A stretch of DNA of 57,352 nt from Bordetella parapertussis (GTDB taxonomy: Bacteria; Pseudomonadota; Gammaproteobacteria; Burkholderiales; SG8-41): the NCBI GenBank assembly GCA_945864585.1, contig CAMBCF010000013.1, forward strand, positions 1-57,352, given 5' to 3'. The notes beneath the pieces were generated by a model. It was not told where the DNA came from. It was given only the letters and a program-made list of their open reading frames with translations, and made no database searches. Every line of letters begins with the position of its first letter. Within the stretch, counting starts at the first letter, position 1. Of the stretch, positions 13,133 through 26,332 are shown piece by piece. Made by a program: the position numbers and the translations under genes.

Positions 13133-13226
13133 GCAGGTCGGCTCCGCCCCATTCAGCGGCTGGGGCGAAAAGTCCTTTAAAAACAAATGATTCTATCATG
13201 GCGGCCGCCTTTGTAGCGCGCGCAAC

Positions 13227-15434
13227 CTAGAGCTCCAGCGGATCCACATCGATAGACCAGCGCGCGGGTGCCGCGCGTTTTTCGGTCAACGCCGTGCGCC
13301 ATGCCGCGAGAAACCGCTGCAAGCGATTGCGGCTGGATGACTGCACCAGCAGTTGCGCGCGCTCGCGGCCTGCCAGACGCATCATGCCCGCAGGTACCGG
13401 ATCGTAAATCGTCACCGCGTCATCAATGCCGCGACCGAGCGCGGCAGCGTGCGTCAGCCAGTGTATGGCGGTTTCGAGTTTGGGTGCTTCGGCGCGCAGC
13501 AGCGCTTGATATTGAAACGGCGGAAATCCCGCTGCACGGCGTTCTTTCAGCAAGGTGCCGGCGAAGTGCGCGTAGTTCTGATCACGCAGCGCGGCGTAGA
13601 GCGGGTGATCAGGAAAATCCGTTTGAATCAACACATCGCCTTGCACCGTGCCACGCCCGGCGCGCCCCGCCACTTGCGTGAGCAGCGCATACAGTTTTTC
13701 AGGCGCGCGAAAATCCGTGCTGTAGAGCAAACTGTCGGCGTTGATTACGCCCACCAGGGACAGGCCCGGAAAATCATGCCCTTTGGCGAGTATTTGCGTG
13801 CCGACGAGAATATCGACTTCACGCGCCTCGATGCGCGTGCGCATGCCGCGCCAGGCGCCGCGCTGGCGCGTGCTGTCGCGATCGATGCGCAGCACCCGCG
13901 CCGCCGGAAAATGCGCCGCCAGCGCCGCTTCGACTCTCTGCGTGCCCTGCCCCAGCGGTGACAAATCAGCATTGCCGCACTCCGGGCACGCCAGCGGCGC
14001 CGGCGCTTGATAGCCGCAATGATGACAATGCAACCGGCGATCACGCAGGTGCAAGACCAGCCGTGCGCTGCAACGGTGGCACCCGGACAGCCAGCCGCAA
14101 TCGTGACACAGCAGCACCGGCGCGTAGCCGCGGCGATTGATGAAAATCAGCACTTGCTCACGTGCCGCCAGCCGCCGCTGGATGGCGGCGATTAACGCCG
14201 GCGCCAAACCGTCTTGCAGCTGAACGTCGCGCGTGGCCACGCAATGGATGCGCGGCGGGGTGTTGTTAATGCGGTTGGGTAGACGGGTGAGGGCGTAGCG
14301 CGCGGTCGTCGCGTTATGCCAGGTTTCCAGCGACGGCGTGGCGGAGCCCAGGACTATGGGCACGCCACGCTGGCGTGCCCGCACCACGGCCAGGTCACGC
14401 GCGGAGTAGCGAAAACCGTCGCTTTGCTTGAACGAAGCATCATGTTCTTCATCCACCACGATCAGTCCCAATTGCGGCAGCGGCGCAAACACCGCCAGCC
14501 GCGTGCCCAGCACGATACGTGCAGTACCCGACTGTGCGGCAATCCAGTGCTTTAGGCGCTCGGTTTCGTTAAGGCCGCTGTGCAGGCTGACCACTTCGAG
14601 GTGCGGAAAACGCCCTCGCACCGTGGCTTCGAGTTGTGGCGTGAGCGAAATTTCGGGCACCAGCAGCAGCGCTTGAAGGCCGTTTTTTAACACCGCATCG
14701 ATGGTGCGCAAATAAACTTCGGTTTTGCCGCTGCCGGTGACACCCAGTAGCAGGTGCGTTTTGAACGCCGACAAATCCGCGCACAGGGCTGCGACGGCAA
14801 GGCGCTGATCTGGCGTAAGGGCTGGCAAAAGCAGCGAATCCGTAACTTCAGCGGGCGCGACTTCAGCCGCTCCAGATGCTGTTCGAAGCAACCCCTCACA
14901 CCGACACACATAACCCAACGTAAGCAATTGTTTTAAAACATTTATAGCTGTAGGAGCGCAGGCGCATATGGCGCTCAGGTCAAGCGCTTTTTGCGCCTGA
15001 AACAATGCCAATAAGCGACGTTGAGTGGGCGCTCGCTTTGGTAAGCTATCGATAACCACCGCAGCACCGGCGTCGGTCAGCCGGTAGTGCATGAGCGCTG
15101 CCGCCGGGCGCCGCCGCACGCGTCGCAGCCCCGCCGGCAATGCGCTCATCACCACCGCGCCGAACGGATGATGGTAGTACTCGGCGGCGAAACGGATCAA
15201 CTGTAGGTCATCTGCGGAAAACCCCGGCGCCTCCCGCAGCATTTTTGAAATGGGTTTCAGCCGCGAGCTGGCGACCGGGCTGCTATCGGCAAGCGCCAAA
15301 ATCACGCCAACGGCGTTGCGTTTGCCAAAAGGCGCCAGCACCCGCACGCCGATGTCATCCACGGTCGCGTCGTCGCAGCGGTAATCGAAAAGCGTAGCCA
15401 GCGGTACGTCAAAGCCGACGCGGACGATTTTCAT
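13227..15434 (-). CDS. priA: Primosomal replication restart helicase PriA
   Basis: 3'-5' helicase that reloads the replisome at stalled forks. 735 residues: N-terminal DNA-binding domain, helicase core with Walker A GVTGSGKTEVYL and DEEH box, and a zinc-binding insertion with eight cysteines (CHDCGWLSGCHRC, then CHHCG and CPECG) between the RecA lobes, diagnostic of PriA. The motif VAGRAGRG follows. A short AT-rich stretch encoding NVLKQLLTLGY (DNA about 14912-14950) stands out. Neighbour hemE lies upstream on the same strand, an arrangement seen in many betaproteobacteria. Confidence 0.96.
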   Translation of the reverse strand: MKIVRVGFDVPLATLFDYRCDDATVDDIGVRVLAPFGKRNAVGVILALADSSPVASSRLKPISKMLREAPGFSADDLQLIRFAAEYYHHPFGAVVMSALPAGLRRVRRRPAAALMHYRLTDAGAAVVIDSLPKRAPTQRRLLALFQAQKALDLSAICACAPTAINVLKQLLTLGYVCRCEGLLRTASGAAEVAPAEVTDSLLLPALTPDQRLAVAALCADLSAFKTHLLLGVTGSGKTEVYLRTIDAVLKNGLQALLLVPEISLTPQLEATVRGRFPHLEVVSLHSGLNETERLKHWIAAQSGTARIVLGTRLAVFAPLPQLGLIVVDEEHDASFKQSDGFRYSARDLAVVRARQRGVPIVLGSATPSLETWHNATTARYALTRLPNRINNTPPRIHCVATRDVQLQDGLAPALIAAIQRRLAAREQVLIFINRRGYAPVLLCHDCGWLSGCHRCSARLVLHLRDRRLHCHHCGYQAPAPLACPECGNADLSPLGQGTQRVEAALAAHFPAARVLRIDRDSTRQRGAWRGMRTRIEAREVDILVGTQILAKGHDFPGLSLVGVINADSLLYSTDFRAPEKLYALLTQVAGRAGRGTVQGDVLIQTDFPDHPLYAALRDQNYAHFAGTLLKERRAAGFPPFQYQALLRAEAPKLETAIHWLTHAAALGRGIDDAVTIYDPVPAGMMRLAGRERAQLLVQSSSRNRLQRFLAAWRTALTEKRAAPARWSIDVDPLEL

Positions 15435-15504
15435 GGTGACAGGGAGCGAAATCGCCGCAAGTAAGCGCTGACTGATGAACGCAGGCTAGAGCCGATGATT
15501 CAGG

Positions 15505-16578
<1,074 letters not shown>

Positions 16579-16682
16579 AGCAGGCTTTTTGCGGGCGGCT
16601 AGCCCGCTCCGCAAGGGGGTAACGGGGGGCGGCGGAACGCCCCCTGTTCGTAACTTGCCTCGGGTTTAGGATTTGTCACGAT

Positions 16683-18101
16683 TCATCGTGGCAAATCCGA
16701 AGATCCCATCAAAAACTCATCCACCGCCCGCGCACACTGCCGCCCTTCGCGTATTGCCCACACCACCAGCGACTGTCCGCGGCGCATATCACCGGCGGCA
16801 AATACCTTTGCCACCGAGGTTTGGTATTTCAGCGTGTCCGCTTTCACATTGCTGCGCGCGTCCGTATCAACGCCGAGTTCTTCGAGCAGGCCTTTTTGCG
16901 TCGGACCGAGAAAGCCCATCGACAGCAGCACCAAGTCAGCAGGCATTTCGAATTCGGAGCCAGGCACTTCGCTCATCTTGCCGCCTCGCCATTGCAGCCG
17001 CACCGCTTTCAGCGCTTTGACCCGGCCATTCTCGCCGACAAAGCACTTGGTCGCCACCGACCAGTCGCGCATTGCGCCCTCGTCATGCGACGACGAAGTG
17101 CGCAACCGCGTCGGCCAATACGGCCATACCGGATTGCGCTGCGTATCGTCGGGTTTTCCCAGCAACTCGAATTGCGCGATGGATTTCGCGCCGTGGCGAT
17201 TGGATGTGCCGACACAGTCGGACCCGGTGTCGCCACCACCGATGACCACCACATGCTTACCGGTGGCCATGATTTGACCGGCGACCTTGTCGCCTGCAAC
17301 CACTTTATTTTGCTGCGGCAGAAATTCCATCGCGTAATGCACGCCTTGCAACTCGCGGCCCGGCACCGGCAGATCGCGCGGGTGCTCGGCGCCGCCCGAC
17401 AGCACAAGCGCATCAAATTCCGCGAGCAGCCTGCGTGCGGGAACATTGCCGCCAATCTCCTGGTTAACGCGGAACGCCACACCTTCGGCTGTCATCTGCT
17501 CGATACGCCGGTCAATGAAATGTTTTTCCATCTTGAAATCGGGAATGCCGTAACGCAGCAGGCCGCCGATACGATCATTCTTCTCGAACAGCACCACGTC
17601 GTGCCCCGCGCGCGCGAGTTGCTGCGCGCACGCCATGCCCGCCGGGCCGGAGCCGATTACCGCGACGCGTTTGCCGGATTTCTGCGGGGGCAGCTGCGGC
17701 GCCACCCAGCCGTTTTCCCAGCCCTTGTCGATGATCGCGTGCTCGATGGACTTGATGCCTACCGGGTCGGCGTTGATGCGCAGGGTGCAGGCTTCTTCGC
17801 ACGGCGCCGGGCACACACGGCCGGTAAACTCCGGAAAATTATTGGTGGAGTGCAGCGTGTCCAGCGCGGCCCGCCAGTCCTGTTTGTAAACGAGATCGTT
17901 CCAGTCGGGAATGATGTTATTGATCGGGCAGCCGCTCATGCAAAACGGCGTGCCGCAATCCATGCAGCGTGCACCCTGCACGCCGGCCTGCTCGTCGCTT
18001 AAATGGCCGACGAACTCGCGGTAATGCCTGGTGCGTGTGTTTTTGTCTTCGGCCGCTTCCGTTAGCCGCTCGTATTCGAGAAATCCGGTGACTTTACCCA
18101 T
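16683..18101 (-). CDS. gltD: Glutamate synthase (NADPH) small subunit
   Basis: Beta subunit of NADPH-GOGAT, passing electrons from NADPH via FAD and iron-sulfur clusters to the large subunit. 472 residues. N-terminal cysteines at about 46, 49, 54 and 58 ([14 protein letters not shown]) plus CPAPCEEAC near 97-105 ligate two [4Fe-4S] clusters. FAD motif [19 protein letters not shown] and NADPH motif [13 protein letters not shown] follow. It lies 26 bases after gltB and forms an operon with it. Confidence 0.96.
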   Translation of the reverse strand: MGKVTGFLEYERLTEAAEDKNTRTRHYREFVGHLSDEQAGVQGARCMDCGTPFCMSGCPINNIIPDWNDLVYKQDWRAALDTLHSTNNFPEFTGRVCPAPCEEACTLRINADPVGIKSIEHAIIDKGWENGWVAPQLPPQKSGKRVAVIGSGPAGMACAQQLARAGHDVVLFEKNDRIGGLLRYGIPDFKMEKHFIDRRIEQMTAEGVAFRVNQEIGGNVPARRLLAEFDALVLSGGAEHPRDLPVPGRELQGVHYAMEFLPQQNKVVAGDKVAGQIMATGKHVVVIGGGDTGSDCVGTSNRHGAKSIAQFELLGKPDDTQRNPVWPYWPTRLRTSSSHDEGAMRDWSVATKCFVGENGRVKALKAVRLQWRGGKMSEVPGSEFEMPADLVLLSMGFLGPTQKGLLEELGVDTDARSNVKADTLKYQTSVAKVFAAGDMRRGQSLVVWAIREGRQCARAVDEFLMGSSDLPR

Positions 18102-18127
18102 TGCCGTCTTAAAATATTGGTATTGGA

Positions 18128-21100
18128 TTATGCTGCAATTTTTTTACCGCTACTCGCATTGCGAGCCATCTCGCTCAGCGCACGCCGGTATTCGTGCGGG
18201 AACACTTTCACGAACTTCGCGCGTTCAGCCGGCCAGTTATCGAGGATCGCCGTCGCGCGCACGCTGCCGGTGTTGCAGGCGTGCGCTTCGATCATTTGCT
18301 TCACCACCGCTTCGTCGCTCATGCCGCGATGCCACAATTCGTGCGCGACTTTGGCCTCCTGCTCCTGCTCGCTGAGCAGCGGCTCGAGCTTCACCATCGC
18401 TGCGTTGCAGTACGATTCGAACACGCCGTTCTCGTTATAAACGTACGCGATGCCGCCCGACATGCCGGCTGCGAAATTGCGCCCGGTCATGCCCAGCACA
18501 ACAATCGTGCCGCCCGTCATGTATTCGCAACCGTGGTCACCCACGCCTTCAACCACCGCGTGCGCGCCGGAGTTACGCACCGCAAAACGTTCGCCCGCAA
18601 CGCCGCGGAAATACGCTTCGCCTTCAATCGCGCCATACAGCACGGCGTTGCCGGTGATAATGTTTTCCGTAGGATCGCCCTTGAACTTCGGCGATGGTTG
18701 CACGCATATGCGACCGCCTGACATGCCCTTGCCGGCATAGTCGTTGGTGTCGCCGATTAAATCGAGCGTTACGCCGCGCGCAAGAAACGCGCCGAAACTT
18801 TGCCCGGCGGAACCGGCGAAGCGCACATGGATGGTGTCATCGGGCAGGCCCGAGTGCAGATAACGCTTGGCGATTTCGTGCGACAGCATGGTGCCGACGG
18901 TGCGATTGATGTTGCGGATCGGCATGTCGATCGCGACTTTTTCGCGGCGCGTCAGCGCAGGCTGCGCCAGTTCGATCAGCCGCATATCCAGCGCCTTGTC
19001 GAGGCCGTGATCCTGCGTTTCGCAATGGAAGCGCGGGACTTCCGGACCGATTTTTGGCAGTGTAAAAATGCGTGAGAAATCGAGGCTTAGCGCTTTCCAG
19101 TGCAGGATGCCTTTTTGCATGTCGAGCAGATCGGCGCGACCGATAAGGTCGTTGAACTTGCGCACACCGAGTTGCGCCATCAGCTCGCGAATTTCTTCGG
19201 CGATAAAGAAGAAAAAATTGATCACGTGCTCAGGCTTGCCGGCGAATTTCTTGCGCAGCACCGGGTCCTGCGTCGCCACACCCACCGGGCAGGTGTTCAG
19301 ATGGCACTTGCGCATCATGATGCAGCCCTGCGTCACCAGCGGCGCGGTGGCGAAACCAAATTCATCGGCGCCGAGCAGCGCGCCTATCACCACGTCGCGG
19401 CCGGTTTTTATCTGGCCGTCCACCTGCACGGCGATGCGACCGCGCAGTTTGTTGAGTACCAGCGTCTGCTGCGTTTCGGCCAGGCCGAGTTCCCACGGCG
19501 TGCCGGCGTGCTTGATCGAAGACCACGGGCTCGCGCCTGTGCCGCCGTCGTGGCCGGAAATGGTGACGTGATCCGCCTTGGCCTTGGCCACGCCGGCGGC
19601 CACCGTGCCCACGCCGATTTCTGACACCAGCTTGACGCTGATCGAAGCGCCGGGATTGCCGTTTTTAAGATCGTGTATCAGCTGCGCGAGATCTTCAATC
19701 GAATAAATGTCATGGTGCGGCGGCGGTGAAATCAACTCCACGCCAGGCGTCGAGTAACGCAGCTCGGCAATGTACTCGGACACTTTTTTGCCCGGCAACT
19801 GGCCGCCTTCGCCGGGCTTGGCGCCCTGCGCCATTTTGATCTGGATTTGCTCCGCGCTGGCGAGGTACTCGGTGGTGACACCGAATCGTCCGGAAGCAAC
19901 CTGCTTGATTTTCGATTTCAGCGAGTCGCCTTCGTGGATCTCGGTGTAGTTTTCCACGCGCGTGGCGCCCAGCCTCGATTGCAGCGTCTCGCCCGCCTTG
20001 ACCGGCGCGAAACGGTTACGGTCTTCGCCGCCTTCGCCGGTGTTGGATTTGCCGCCGATGCGGTTCATCGCAATCGCCAGCGAGGTGTGCGCCTCGGTGG
20101 AAATCGAGCCCAGCGACATGGCGCCGGTGGAAAAGCGCTTGACGATATCCGCAGCAGATTCCACTTCTTCTATCGGCGCCGGTGTACAAAGCGAAAACTT
20201 GAATTCAAACAGGCCGCGGAACGTCATGTGCCGCTGCGACTGATCGTTGATGATCTGTGTATATTCCTTAAAACCGGCATAGCTCTTTTGGCGTGTCGCG
20301 TGCTGAAGTTTGGCGATGGCGTCCGGTGTCCACATGTGTTCTTCACCGCGCACGCGCCACGCGTACTCCCCGCCCGCGTCGAGCGCACTCGCGAGCACCG
20401 GGTCGTTGCTGAACGCCGCGCGATGCGAGCGTATCGCTTCTTCGGCGACGCGGAACAAGCCGATGCCTTCGACGTTTGAGGTGGTGCCGGTGAAATACTT
20501 GTCCACCAGCGCTCTCGCCAGCCCGACGGCTTCAAATATCTGCGCGCCGGTGTAGGACATGTAGGTTGAGATGCCCATTTTGGACATGACTTTGCGCAGG
20601 CCTTTGCCGATGGCCTTGACGAAATTCTTGATGGCTTTTTTGCCATCAACATCCGCGCCGAGCAGCTTGCGGTCGGCGAGATCCAGCAACGTTTCCATCG
20701 CCAGATAGGGATGCACCGCCTCCGCGCCGTAGCCGCCGAGCAGGGCAAAATGGTGCACTTCGCGCGCACTGCCGGTTTCAACCACCAGGCCGGCGCTGGT
20801 GCGCAAACCTTTATCCACCAGATGCTGATGAATGGCTGACAGCGCGAGCAACGCGGGAATTGCCACCTGGTCGCGATTGACCTTGCGGTCGGACAGAATA
20901 ATGATCGAGTAACCCGCGCGCACCGCGTCTTCGGCCTGTGCGGCGAGGCTTGCAAGCCGCGCTTCAATCGCCTCGTTGCCCCAGGCCAGCGGGTAAATAA
21001 TGTCGAGCTCACACGACTTGAATTTGCCGTCAGTACAGCGGTCGATGTGACGGATTTTCTCCATCTCAAAAAAATCGATCACCGGCTGGCTGACTTCCAG

Positions 21101-22837
21101 GCGTATCGGTGGGTTGCTTTCGTCGATGCCAAGCAGGTTGGGCTTCGGGCCGATGAATGACACCAGCGAGGTCACCAGTTCCTCGCGTATCGGATCGATT
21201 GGCGGATTGGTCACCTGCGCAAATAACTGCTTGAAGTAGTGATATAACGTCTTGTTTTTATTGGATAAAACGGCTAACGGCGAATCGTTTCCCATGGAGC
21301 CGATCGGCTCTTCGCCGTTTAAAGCCATCGGCGTTAGCAGGAACTGGAGTTCTTCCTGCGTCCAGCCGAACGCCTGCTGGCGGTCGAGCAAGCGCACGTC
21401 GCTGCGCACCGGCTGCGCTTTGTCGGTATCAACCTCATCGAGTTTTACGCGTATGCGGTCTATCCACTCCGCATAGGGCTTGGCGGAGGCGAGAGACTCC
21501 TTCAGTTCCTGATCGTCGATGATGCGGCCTTTTTCGAGATCGACGAGGAACATTTTGCCGGGTTGCAAGCGCCACTTTTTGATGATCTTTTCTTCGGGTA
21601 TCTGCAGACAGCCGCATTCCGAACCCATGACCACCAGATCATCGCTAGTGACGATGTAGCGCGCAGGACGCAAGCCGTTGCGATCCAGCGTCGCGCCGAT
21701 CTGACGGCCGTCGGTGAACGCTATCGCGGCAGGGCCGTCCCACGGCTCCATCATTGCCGCGTGATATTCGTAAAACGCGCGGCGGCTGGCATCCATCAGG
21801 GTGTGGCCTTCCCACGCCTCGGGAATCATCATCATCACGGCGTGCGCGATCGAATAGCCGCTCATCACCAGCAGCTCCAGCGCGTTGTCGAAGGAGGCCG
21901 AATCGGACTGGCCGGGATAAATCAACGGCCACAGCTTGTTCAAATCACTGCCGAGAATGGGGCTCGAAATCGCGCCTTGCCGCGCGCGGATCCAGTTGAC
22001 GTTACCGCGCAAGGTATTGATTTCGCCGTTGTGCGCGATCATGCGAAACGGATGCGCCAGATCCCATGTCGGGAAGGTATTGGTCGAAAAGCGCTGGTGG
22101 ATCAGCGCCAGCGCCGACACCACGCGCGGGTCCTGCAAATCCTTGTAGAACACGCCAACCTGATTCGCCATCAACATGCCTTTGTACACCACGGTGCGTG
22201 CGGAGAACGACGACACATAAAACTCCGAGCCGTGTTTCAAATGCAGCGAACGGATCGCGTGACCGGCGGCCTTGCGAATAATGTAAAGCTTACGCTCCAG
22301 CGCATCGGTCACGGTGACACCAGCGCCGCGCTTGACGAACACCTGGCGGATCACCGGTTCGATTTTCTTGACCGATTCGCCCAGATCGGTGTTGTCCACC
22401 GGCACATCGCGCCAGCCGAGCAACACCTGGCCTTCGTCTTTGATCGCGCGCTCGATTTCGTACTCGCACGCAAAGCGCGAGGCAGGCTCGCGCGGCAAAA
22501 ACACCATGCCCACGCCGTACTGGCCGAACGGCGGCAATGCCACGCCCTGCTTGGCCATTTCTTCACGGAAAAACTTGTCAGGCATCTGTATCAATATGCC
22601 CGCGCCGTCCGATGCCTTCGGATCAGCCCCCACCGCGCCGCGATGGGCGAGATTTTTCAGAATGGTCAGACCCTGCTCGATGATTTCGTGGCTTTTTTTA
22701 CCCTTGATGTTCGCGACAAAGCCGACGCCGCAGGCGTCATGCTCGTTGGCGGGGTCGTACAGACCTTGTGCGCCGGGCGGATAATCCGCATCCAGGGTAG
22801 CGAAGGCGTGCAACGAAGTATCCACGATTAGCCTCAA
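18128..22837 (-). CDS. gltB: Glutamate synthase (NADPH) large subunit
   Basis: Transfers the amide nitrogen of glutamine to 2-oxoglutarate, giving two glutamates; with gltD it is the ammonia-assimilation partner of glutamine synthetase. 1569 residues as drawn: class II glutaminase domain whose catalytic Cys is in [11 protein letters not shown] (about residue 36), central domain, FMN-binding synthase domain with the glutamate synthase loop (GGEDRNRF), a Cys cluster [15 protein letters not shown] for a [3Fe-4S] centre, and a C-terminal beta-helix ([15 protein letters not shown]). The start is uncertain: TTG at 22837 or GTG at 22825, followed by a propeptide removed to expose the Cys. AT-rich promoter DNA lies just upstream. 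Confidence 0.95.
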   Translation of the reverse strand: MRLIVDTSLHAFATLDADYPPGAQGLYDPANEHDACGVGFVANIKGKKSHEIIEQGLTILKNLAHRGAVGADPKASDGAGILIQMPDKFFREEMAKQGVALPPFGQYGVGMVFLPREPASRFACEYEIERAIKDEGQVLLGWRDVPVDNTDLGESVKKIEPVIRQVFVKRGAGVTVTDALERKLYIIRKAAGHAIRSLHLKHGSEFYVSSFSARTVVYKGMLMANQVGVFYKDLQDPRVVSALALIHQRFSTNTFPTWDLAHPFRMIAHNGEINTLRGNVNWIRARQGAISSPILGSDLNKLWPLIYPGQSDSASFDNALELLVMSGYSIAHAVMMMIPEAWEGHTLMDASRRAFYEYHAAMMEPWDGPAAIAFTDGRQIGATLDRNGLRPARYIVTSDDLVVMGSECGCLQIPEEKIIKKWRLQPGKMFLVDLEKGRIIDDQELKESLASAKPYAEWIDRIRVKLDEVDTDKAQPVRSDVRLLDRQQAFGWTQEELQFLLTPMALNGEEPIGSMGNDSPLAVLSNKNKTLYHYFKQLFAQVTNPPIDPIREELVTSLVSFIGPKPNLLGIDESNPPIRLEVSQPVIDFFEMEKIRHIDRCTDGKFKSCELDIIYPLAWGNEAIEARLASLAAQAEDAVRAGYSIIILSDRKVNRDQVAIPALLALSAIHQHLVDKGLRTSAGLVVETGSAREVHHFALLGGYGAEAVHPYLAMETLLDLADRKLLGADVDGKKAIKNFVKAIGKGLRKVMSKMGISTYMSYTGAQIFEAVGLARALVDKYFTGTTSNVEGIGLFRVAEEAIRSHRAAFSNDPVLASALDAGGEYAWRVRGEEHMWTPDAIAKLQHATRQKSYAGFKEYTQIINDQSQRHMTFRGLFEFKFSLCTPAPIEEVESAADIVKRFSTGAMSLGSISTEAHTSLAIAMNRIGGKSNTGEGGEDRNRFAPVKAGETLQSRLGATRVENYTEIHEGDSLKSKIKQVASGRFGVTTEYLASAEQIQIKMAQGAKPGEGGQLPGKKVSEYIAELRYSTPGVELISPPPHHDIYSIEDLAQLIHDLKNGNPGASISVKLVSEIGVGTVAAGVAKAKADHVTISGHDGGTGASPWSSIKHAGTPWELGLAETQQTLVLNKLRGRIAVQVDGQIKTGRDVVIGALLGADEFGFATAPLVTQGCIMMRKCHLNTCPVGVATQDPVLRKKFAGKPEHVINFFFFIAEEIRELMAQLGVRKFNDLIGRADLLDMQKGILHWKALSLDFSRIFTLPKIGPEVPRFHCETQDHGLDKALDMRLIELAQPALTRREKVAIDMPIRNINRTVGTMLSHEIAKRYLHSGLPDDTIHVRFAGSAGQSFGAFLARGVTLDLIGDTNDYAGKGMSGGRICVQPSPKFKGDPTENIITGNAVLYGAIEGEAYFRGVAGERFAVRNSGAHAVVEGVGDHGCEYMTGGTIVVLGMTGRNFAAGMSGGIAYVYNENGVFESYCNAAMVKLEPLLSEQEQEAKVAHELWHRGMSDEAVVKQMIEAHACNTGSVRATAILDNWPAERAKFVKVFPHEYRRALSEMARNASSGKKIAA

Positions 22838-23071
22838 AAAATAATAAATAAAACAATAACTTATGAACGTTTTATTGCGCCGCTACAGCGTGCCATGGTG
22901 AAAGCAAAAATAGCGGGGTGAAACCCTATGAGTCTACCGGTACCAAGCCCTTGCTTCAATAGAGAATTTTGACGGTTGCAAGGCGCAAAATGCGCTGCGC
23001 TCTGCATCAGGGCATGGGAGTCGCCAGCGAAATCGCCGCCCAAATCAGCGGTGTCAGCGGCACACGCCCGC

Positions 23072-24247
23072 TCAAAGCGTGTGCGACTTGTCGCCGCGCG
23101 CAAAGCCGATGAGCGCGACATCCACGCCTTTGCCGAGCGCGATGACCTTGAACAGTTCGCCCATCTCCGCCGGTGACAACAGTTTTTGCGCCTGCGCTGC
23201 GAGCGGTGCGTAGGCGCGCGTGTCGATGGCGGGCGTAGCCGCGAGCAGTGCGGTGATTTCGCAGTTGATCAAAAACTGCGCCTGCGTCGCGTAGCCGCAC
23301 AATTGCGCGCCGCCCTCATGTGCAGCGACGGCGATCGCGCTGAAATCAACGTGGGTGGTAATGTCCTGCAACCCAACCAGCGCAAAAGGATCATCATGTG
23401 CATGGTGGCGGTAGTGGCACATCAGCGTGCCCTGGTCGCGCTGCGGGTGATAAAACTCGCGCGCCGGGTAGCCGTAGTCGATGAACAACATTACGCCGCG
23501 CGTGAGCACATGTGCGAGGCTTGTTACCAGTGCGCGGGCGGTTAGATTGATCTCGGTGCGGTAGCCGTCGGCGGGCAGCGCTATGCCTTCGGCACAGCGC
23601 CGCAATTCCTCCGACGCCCTGCTTTCAAACCAATGAAACGAATGACGCGCCGGGTGGTGTTTCACAAAAGCTTCGACAACTTCGCCGCTACGGGTTGCAG
23701 CTACACGCGCTGGCGTGGCATCCAGCACCTCGTTGGCGAGTATCACGCCCTCAAATTGCGCGGGCAGCGTCTCCAGCCAATGCACGCGATGCGCCAGCGC
23801 CGGCGCGCGCCGCGAAATCTGTTCGCGCTGCCGCTCGCGCAAATCGCCACTGAGTTCCAGCATCAGATAGCTTTCCGGCGCGCAGCCGAGCGCTTCCATT
23901 TCCAGCAGTAAATCCGCCGCCAGCGCGCCGCTGCCTGCCCCGATTTCAAGAATGCCGCGCAAGCCATACGCATGCAATTGCGCAAGCTGCCGCGCGAGGC
24001 AACGCGCAAACAGCGGCGACATTTCCGGCGCCGTGATGAAATCGCCGCCTGCCCCCAGTTTGCGGCTGCCCGCGCTGTAGTAGCCCAGACCCGGCGCATA
24101 AAGTGCCAGTTCCATGTAACGCGCGAAGCTGATCCAGCCTCCCGCCGCGTTTATTTCCTGAGCGATCAATGCCGACAATTGATCGCTCAGCGCTTGTGCT
24201 GCGGCTGAAGGCGGCGGCAGATGCGCCAGATGCGGCGGAATAATCAC
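23072..24247 (-). CDS. MidA-type SAM-dependent methyltransferase (formerly DUF185)
   Basis: 391 residues, GTG start. The N-terminal signature GGWISFARYMELALYAPGLG and FITAPEMSPLFARCLARQ, then the SAM-binding loop EIGAGSGALAADLL, match the MidA/NDUFAF7 family. The mitochondrial member methylates an arginine of complex I; bacterial substrates are not settled, so only methyltransferase is asserted. It is divergent from the SDR gene at 24289, with 41 bases of AT-rich shared promoter. About 230 bases between this gene and gltB hold no convincing gene. Confidence 0.85.
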   Translation of the reverse strand: MIIPPHLAHLPPPSAAAQALSDQLSALIAQEINAAGGWISFARYMELALYAPGLGYYSAGSRKLGAGGDFITAPEMSPLFARCLARQLAQLHAYGLRGILEIGAGSGALAADLLLEMEALGCAPESYLMLELSGDLRERQREQISRRAPALAHRVHWLETLPAQFEGVILANEVLDATPARVAATRSGEVVEAFVKHHPARHSFHWFESRASEELRRCAEGIALPADGYRTEINLTARALVTSLAHVLTRGVMLFIDYGYPAREFYHPQRDQGTLMCHYRHHAHDDPFALVGLQDITTHVDFSAIAVAAHEGGAQLCGYATQAQFLINCEITALLAATPAIDTRAYAPLAAQAQKLLSPAEMGELFKVIALGKGVDVALIGFARGDKSHTL

Positions 24248-24288
24248 GCCGGAATGATCTCCGAATACGCTAAAATAAACAATACGTT

Positions 24289-25041
24289 ATGAAACTTCCT
24301 CTGCAAAAGAAAACCGTGCTGGTGACCGGTGGCGCGCGGCGCCTGGGCGCGGCAATTTGCCGGCGTGTGCATGCGGCCGGCGCCAACGTGATGATTCACT
24401 ATCGCACCTCGGCGGCGGCGGCACGCGCACTGGCGAAGCTGCTGAATGCAGCGCGCAGCGGGAGCGCTGCCTGCGTGAAGGGGGATCTGCTCGACGCCAA
24501 GACGCCGCAGGCGCTGGTGGCGGCGTGCATTGCCGAGTGGGGACGGCTCGATGTGCTGGTGAATAACGCATCGAATTTTTATCCTACGCCGGTGGGGCGC
24601 ATGACCGAGCGCATGTGGCACGATCTCATCGGCGCCAATCTTAAAGCGCCGCTGTTCATCGCGCAGAGTGCGGCAGGCGAATTGAAAAAACGCCGCGGTG
24701 CAATAATCAATATCGTGGATATACATGCCGAGTTTCCGTTGAAGGACTACGTTATTTACAGCATTGCCAAGGGCGGGTTGGCGGCGCTCACGCGCTCGCT
24801 TGCGCGCGAGCTTGCGCCAGCAGTGCGTGTAAACGGTGTGTCGCCCGGGCCGATCTTGTGGCCGGACGCGAACATCTGGAAAAGCCCGCACACGCGCAAG
24901 CGCATTTTGGAGCGCACCTTGCTAAAGCGCGTGGGCGAGCCGGACGATATTGCGCGCATGGTGGAATTTTTAATTACCGGCGCACCCTACGTTACCGGGC
25001 AAATTATCGCAGTGGACGGCGGGCGCAGTATTGCGTTGTAA
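24289..25041 (+). CDS. Short-chain dehydrogenase, pteridine reductase-like
   Basis: 250-residue Rossmann-fold reductase. The cofactor motif [19 protein letters not shown] has the TGxxxRxG form of pteridine reductases, which prefer NADPH, instead of the classical TGxxxGxG; the catalytic Tyr and Lys are in [17 protein letters not shown]. The tail [18 protein letters not shown] is typical. FolM/PTR1-like reduction of dihydropterins is the best guess by motif. The ATG lacks a clear ribosome binding site. It is followed by ttcA after a short gap. Confidence 0.8.
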   Translation: MKLPLQKKTVLVTGGARRLGAAICRRVHAAGANVMIHYRTSAAAARALAKLLNAARSGSAACVKGDLLDAKTPQALVAACIAEWGRLDVLVNNASNFYPTPVGRMTERMWHDLIGANLKAPLFIAQSAAGELKKRRGAIINIVDIHAEFPLKDYVIYSIAKGGLAALTRSLARELAPAVRVNGVSPGPILWPDANIWKSPHTRKRILERTLLKRVGEPDDIARMVEFLITGAPYVTGQIIAVDGGRSIAL

Positions 25042-25108
25042 GGGCGTGAAAGGTGAAAGGGGAAGGGGCGCTCCTGCGCTCAGCCTTTTTAATCGAGAAA
25101 GCGTAAAC

Positions 25109-25975
25109 ATGGACACACACGTCATACACATCACGCCGCGCAGCACCAGGGAGCGCAAGCAGGGCTACGAGTCGAATAAACTCGCCAAACGCCTGCGCCG
25201 TCTGACAGGACAGGCGATCGCCGATTTCGACATGATACGCAACGGCGACAAGGTCATGGTGTGCCTGTCGGGCGGCAAGGACAGCTACGCGCTGCTCGAT
25301 ATATTGCTGCATCTGAAAGCACATGCGCCGCTGCACTTTGATCTGATCGCGGTGAATCTCGACCAGAAGCAGCCGAATTTTCCCGAGCAGGTGCTGCCCG
25401 AATATCTGACGCAACTCGGCGTCCCGTATCGCATCGAGGCGCAGGATACCTACAGCACCGTCAAGCGCCTGATCCCCGAAGGCAAGACCATGTGCTCGCT
25501 TTGCTCGCGGCTGCGGCGCGGCGTGCTGTATCGCGTGGCGGGCGAACTGGGTGCGACCAAAATCGCATTAGGCCACCATCGTGACGATATTCTGGAAACT
25601 TTTCTGTTGAATATGTTTTACGGCGGCAAGCTGAAAACCATGCCGCCTAAACTCGTGTCCGACGATGGCAAACACATCGTGATCCGCCCGCTCGCCTATT
25701 GCGAAGAAAAAGACCTTGCCGAGTGGGCCGGGGTGAAACAGTTCCCGATCATTCCCTGCACGCTGTGCGGCTCGCAGGAGAGCTTGAAGCGCAAGGAAGC
25801 CAAGGCGCTGCTGCGTGAGTGGGAGAAGCGTTTTCCGGGGCGCGTGGAGACAATATTGACCAGTCTGCAAAACATCACGCCGTCGCATATGCTCGACCGT
25901 GCGTTGTTCGATTTCTCTGCGGTAACAGCCACGGGGGAGGCCGACCCCGCCGGTGACAAAGCGATTGACGAGTAG
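25109..25975 (+). CDS. ttcA: tRNA 2-thiocytidine(32) synthetase TtcA
   Basis: Iron-sulfur enzyme that thiolates C32 of certain tRNAs. 288 residues from the ATG at 25109; a 26-residue upstream extension in the same frame is not conserved. PP-loop [13 protein letters not shown] binds ATP; the family cysteine pairs CSLC and PCTLC are present. The C-terminal [10 protein letters not shown] segment is typical. Hairpin sequence GTGGGCAC...GTGCCCAC starts about six bases after the stop. Confidence 0.95.
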   Translation: MDTHVIHITPRSTRERKQGYESNKLAKRLRRLTGQAIADFDMIRNGDKVMVCLSGGKDSYALLDILLHLKAHAPLHFDLIAVNLDQKQPNFPEQVLPEYLTQLGVPYRIEAQDTYSTVKRLIPEGKTMCSLCSRLRRGVLYRVAGELGATKIALGHHRDDILETFLLNMFYGGKLKTMPPKLVSDDGKHIVIRPLAYCEEKDLAEWAGVKQFPIIPCTLCGSQESLKRKEAKALLREWEKRFPGRVETILTSLQNITPSHMLDRALFDFSAVTATGEADPAGDKAIDE

Positions 25976-26331
25976 CACTTGGTGGGCACGCTTTTGTGCC
26001 CACGCGGACAGCGGCCAGTATTAATATTGCGGAATATGCTGTTATCGAAAAAATTGCCCGCGCGTCAGGCATGTTGCGTGTGGCTTGTGGGCACGCTGCG
26101 CTTTGCCCACCCTCGCTCGCTACAGGCGTATGGTCATGGTCAGCGGTTTCGGTGGATGTGAGCGTTCGACCTGGCGCAGCGTGGCGCCGAAACTGGGGGC
26201 GTTTCCTTTTTCGATTTAGCACGTACTAAATTTTTATAAGTATCTGTTTTAAATAGTATTTTTAACAACCTCTGATGGTAAATACTGCCTTATGATGTCT
26301 TGTAAAGCGTCGCCAATAATGGCGACTTCAA
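25976..26331. repeat. Gene-free stretch with GTGGGCAC palindromes and AT-rich tail
   Basis: No gene is supported here. 25982-26003 is a perfect hairpin (GTGGGCAC, loop GCTTTT, GTGCCCAC) and a related copy lies at about 26087-26112. The last 110 bases are AT-rich and include the recurrent 13-mer (reverse complement) at 26237-26249. Small reading frames across it have no recognisable family and look like chance. Confidence 0.6.
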
Positions 26332-26332
26332 G

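Noticed and set aside
22861-23121. 86-codon minus-strand frame between gltB and the MidA-type gene
   Set aside because: Overlaps the end of the methyltransferase gene, has no recognisable family and no ribosome binding site.
25996-26229. Small frames after ttcA on both strands
   Set aside because: They run through palindromic repeats and show no conserved pattern.
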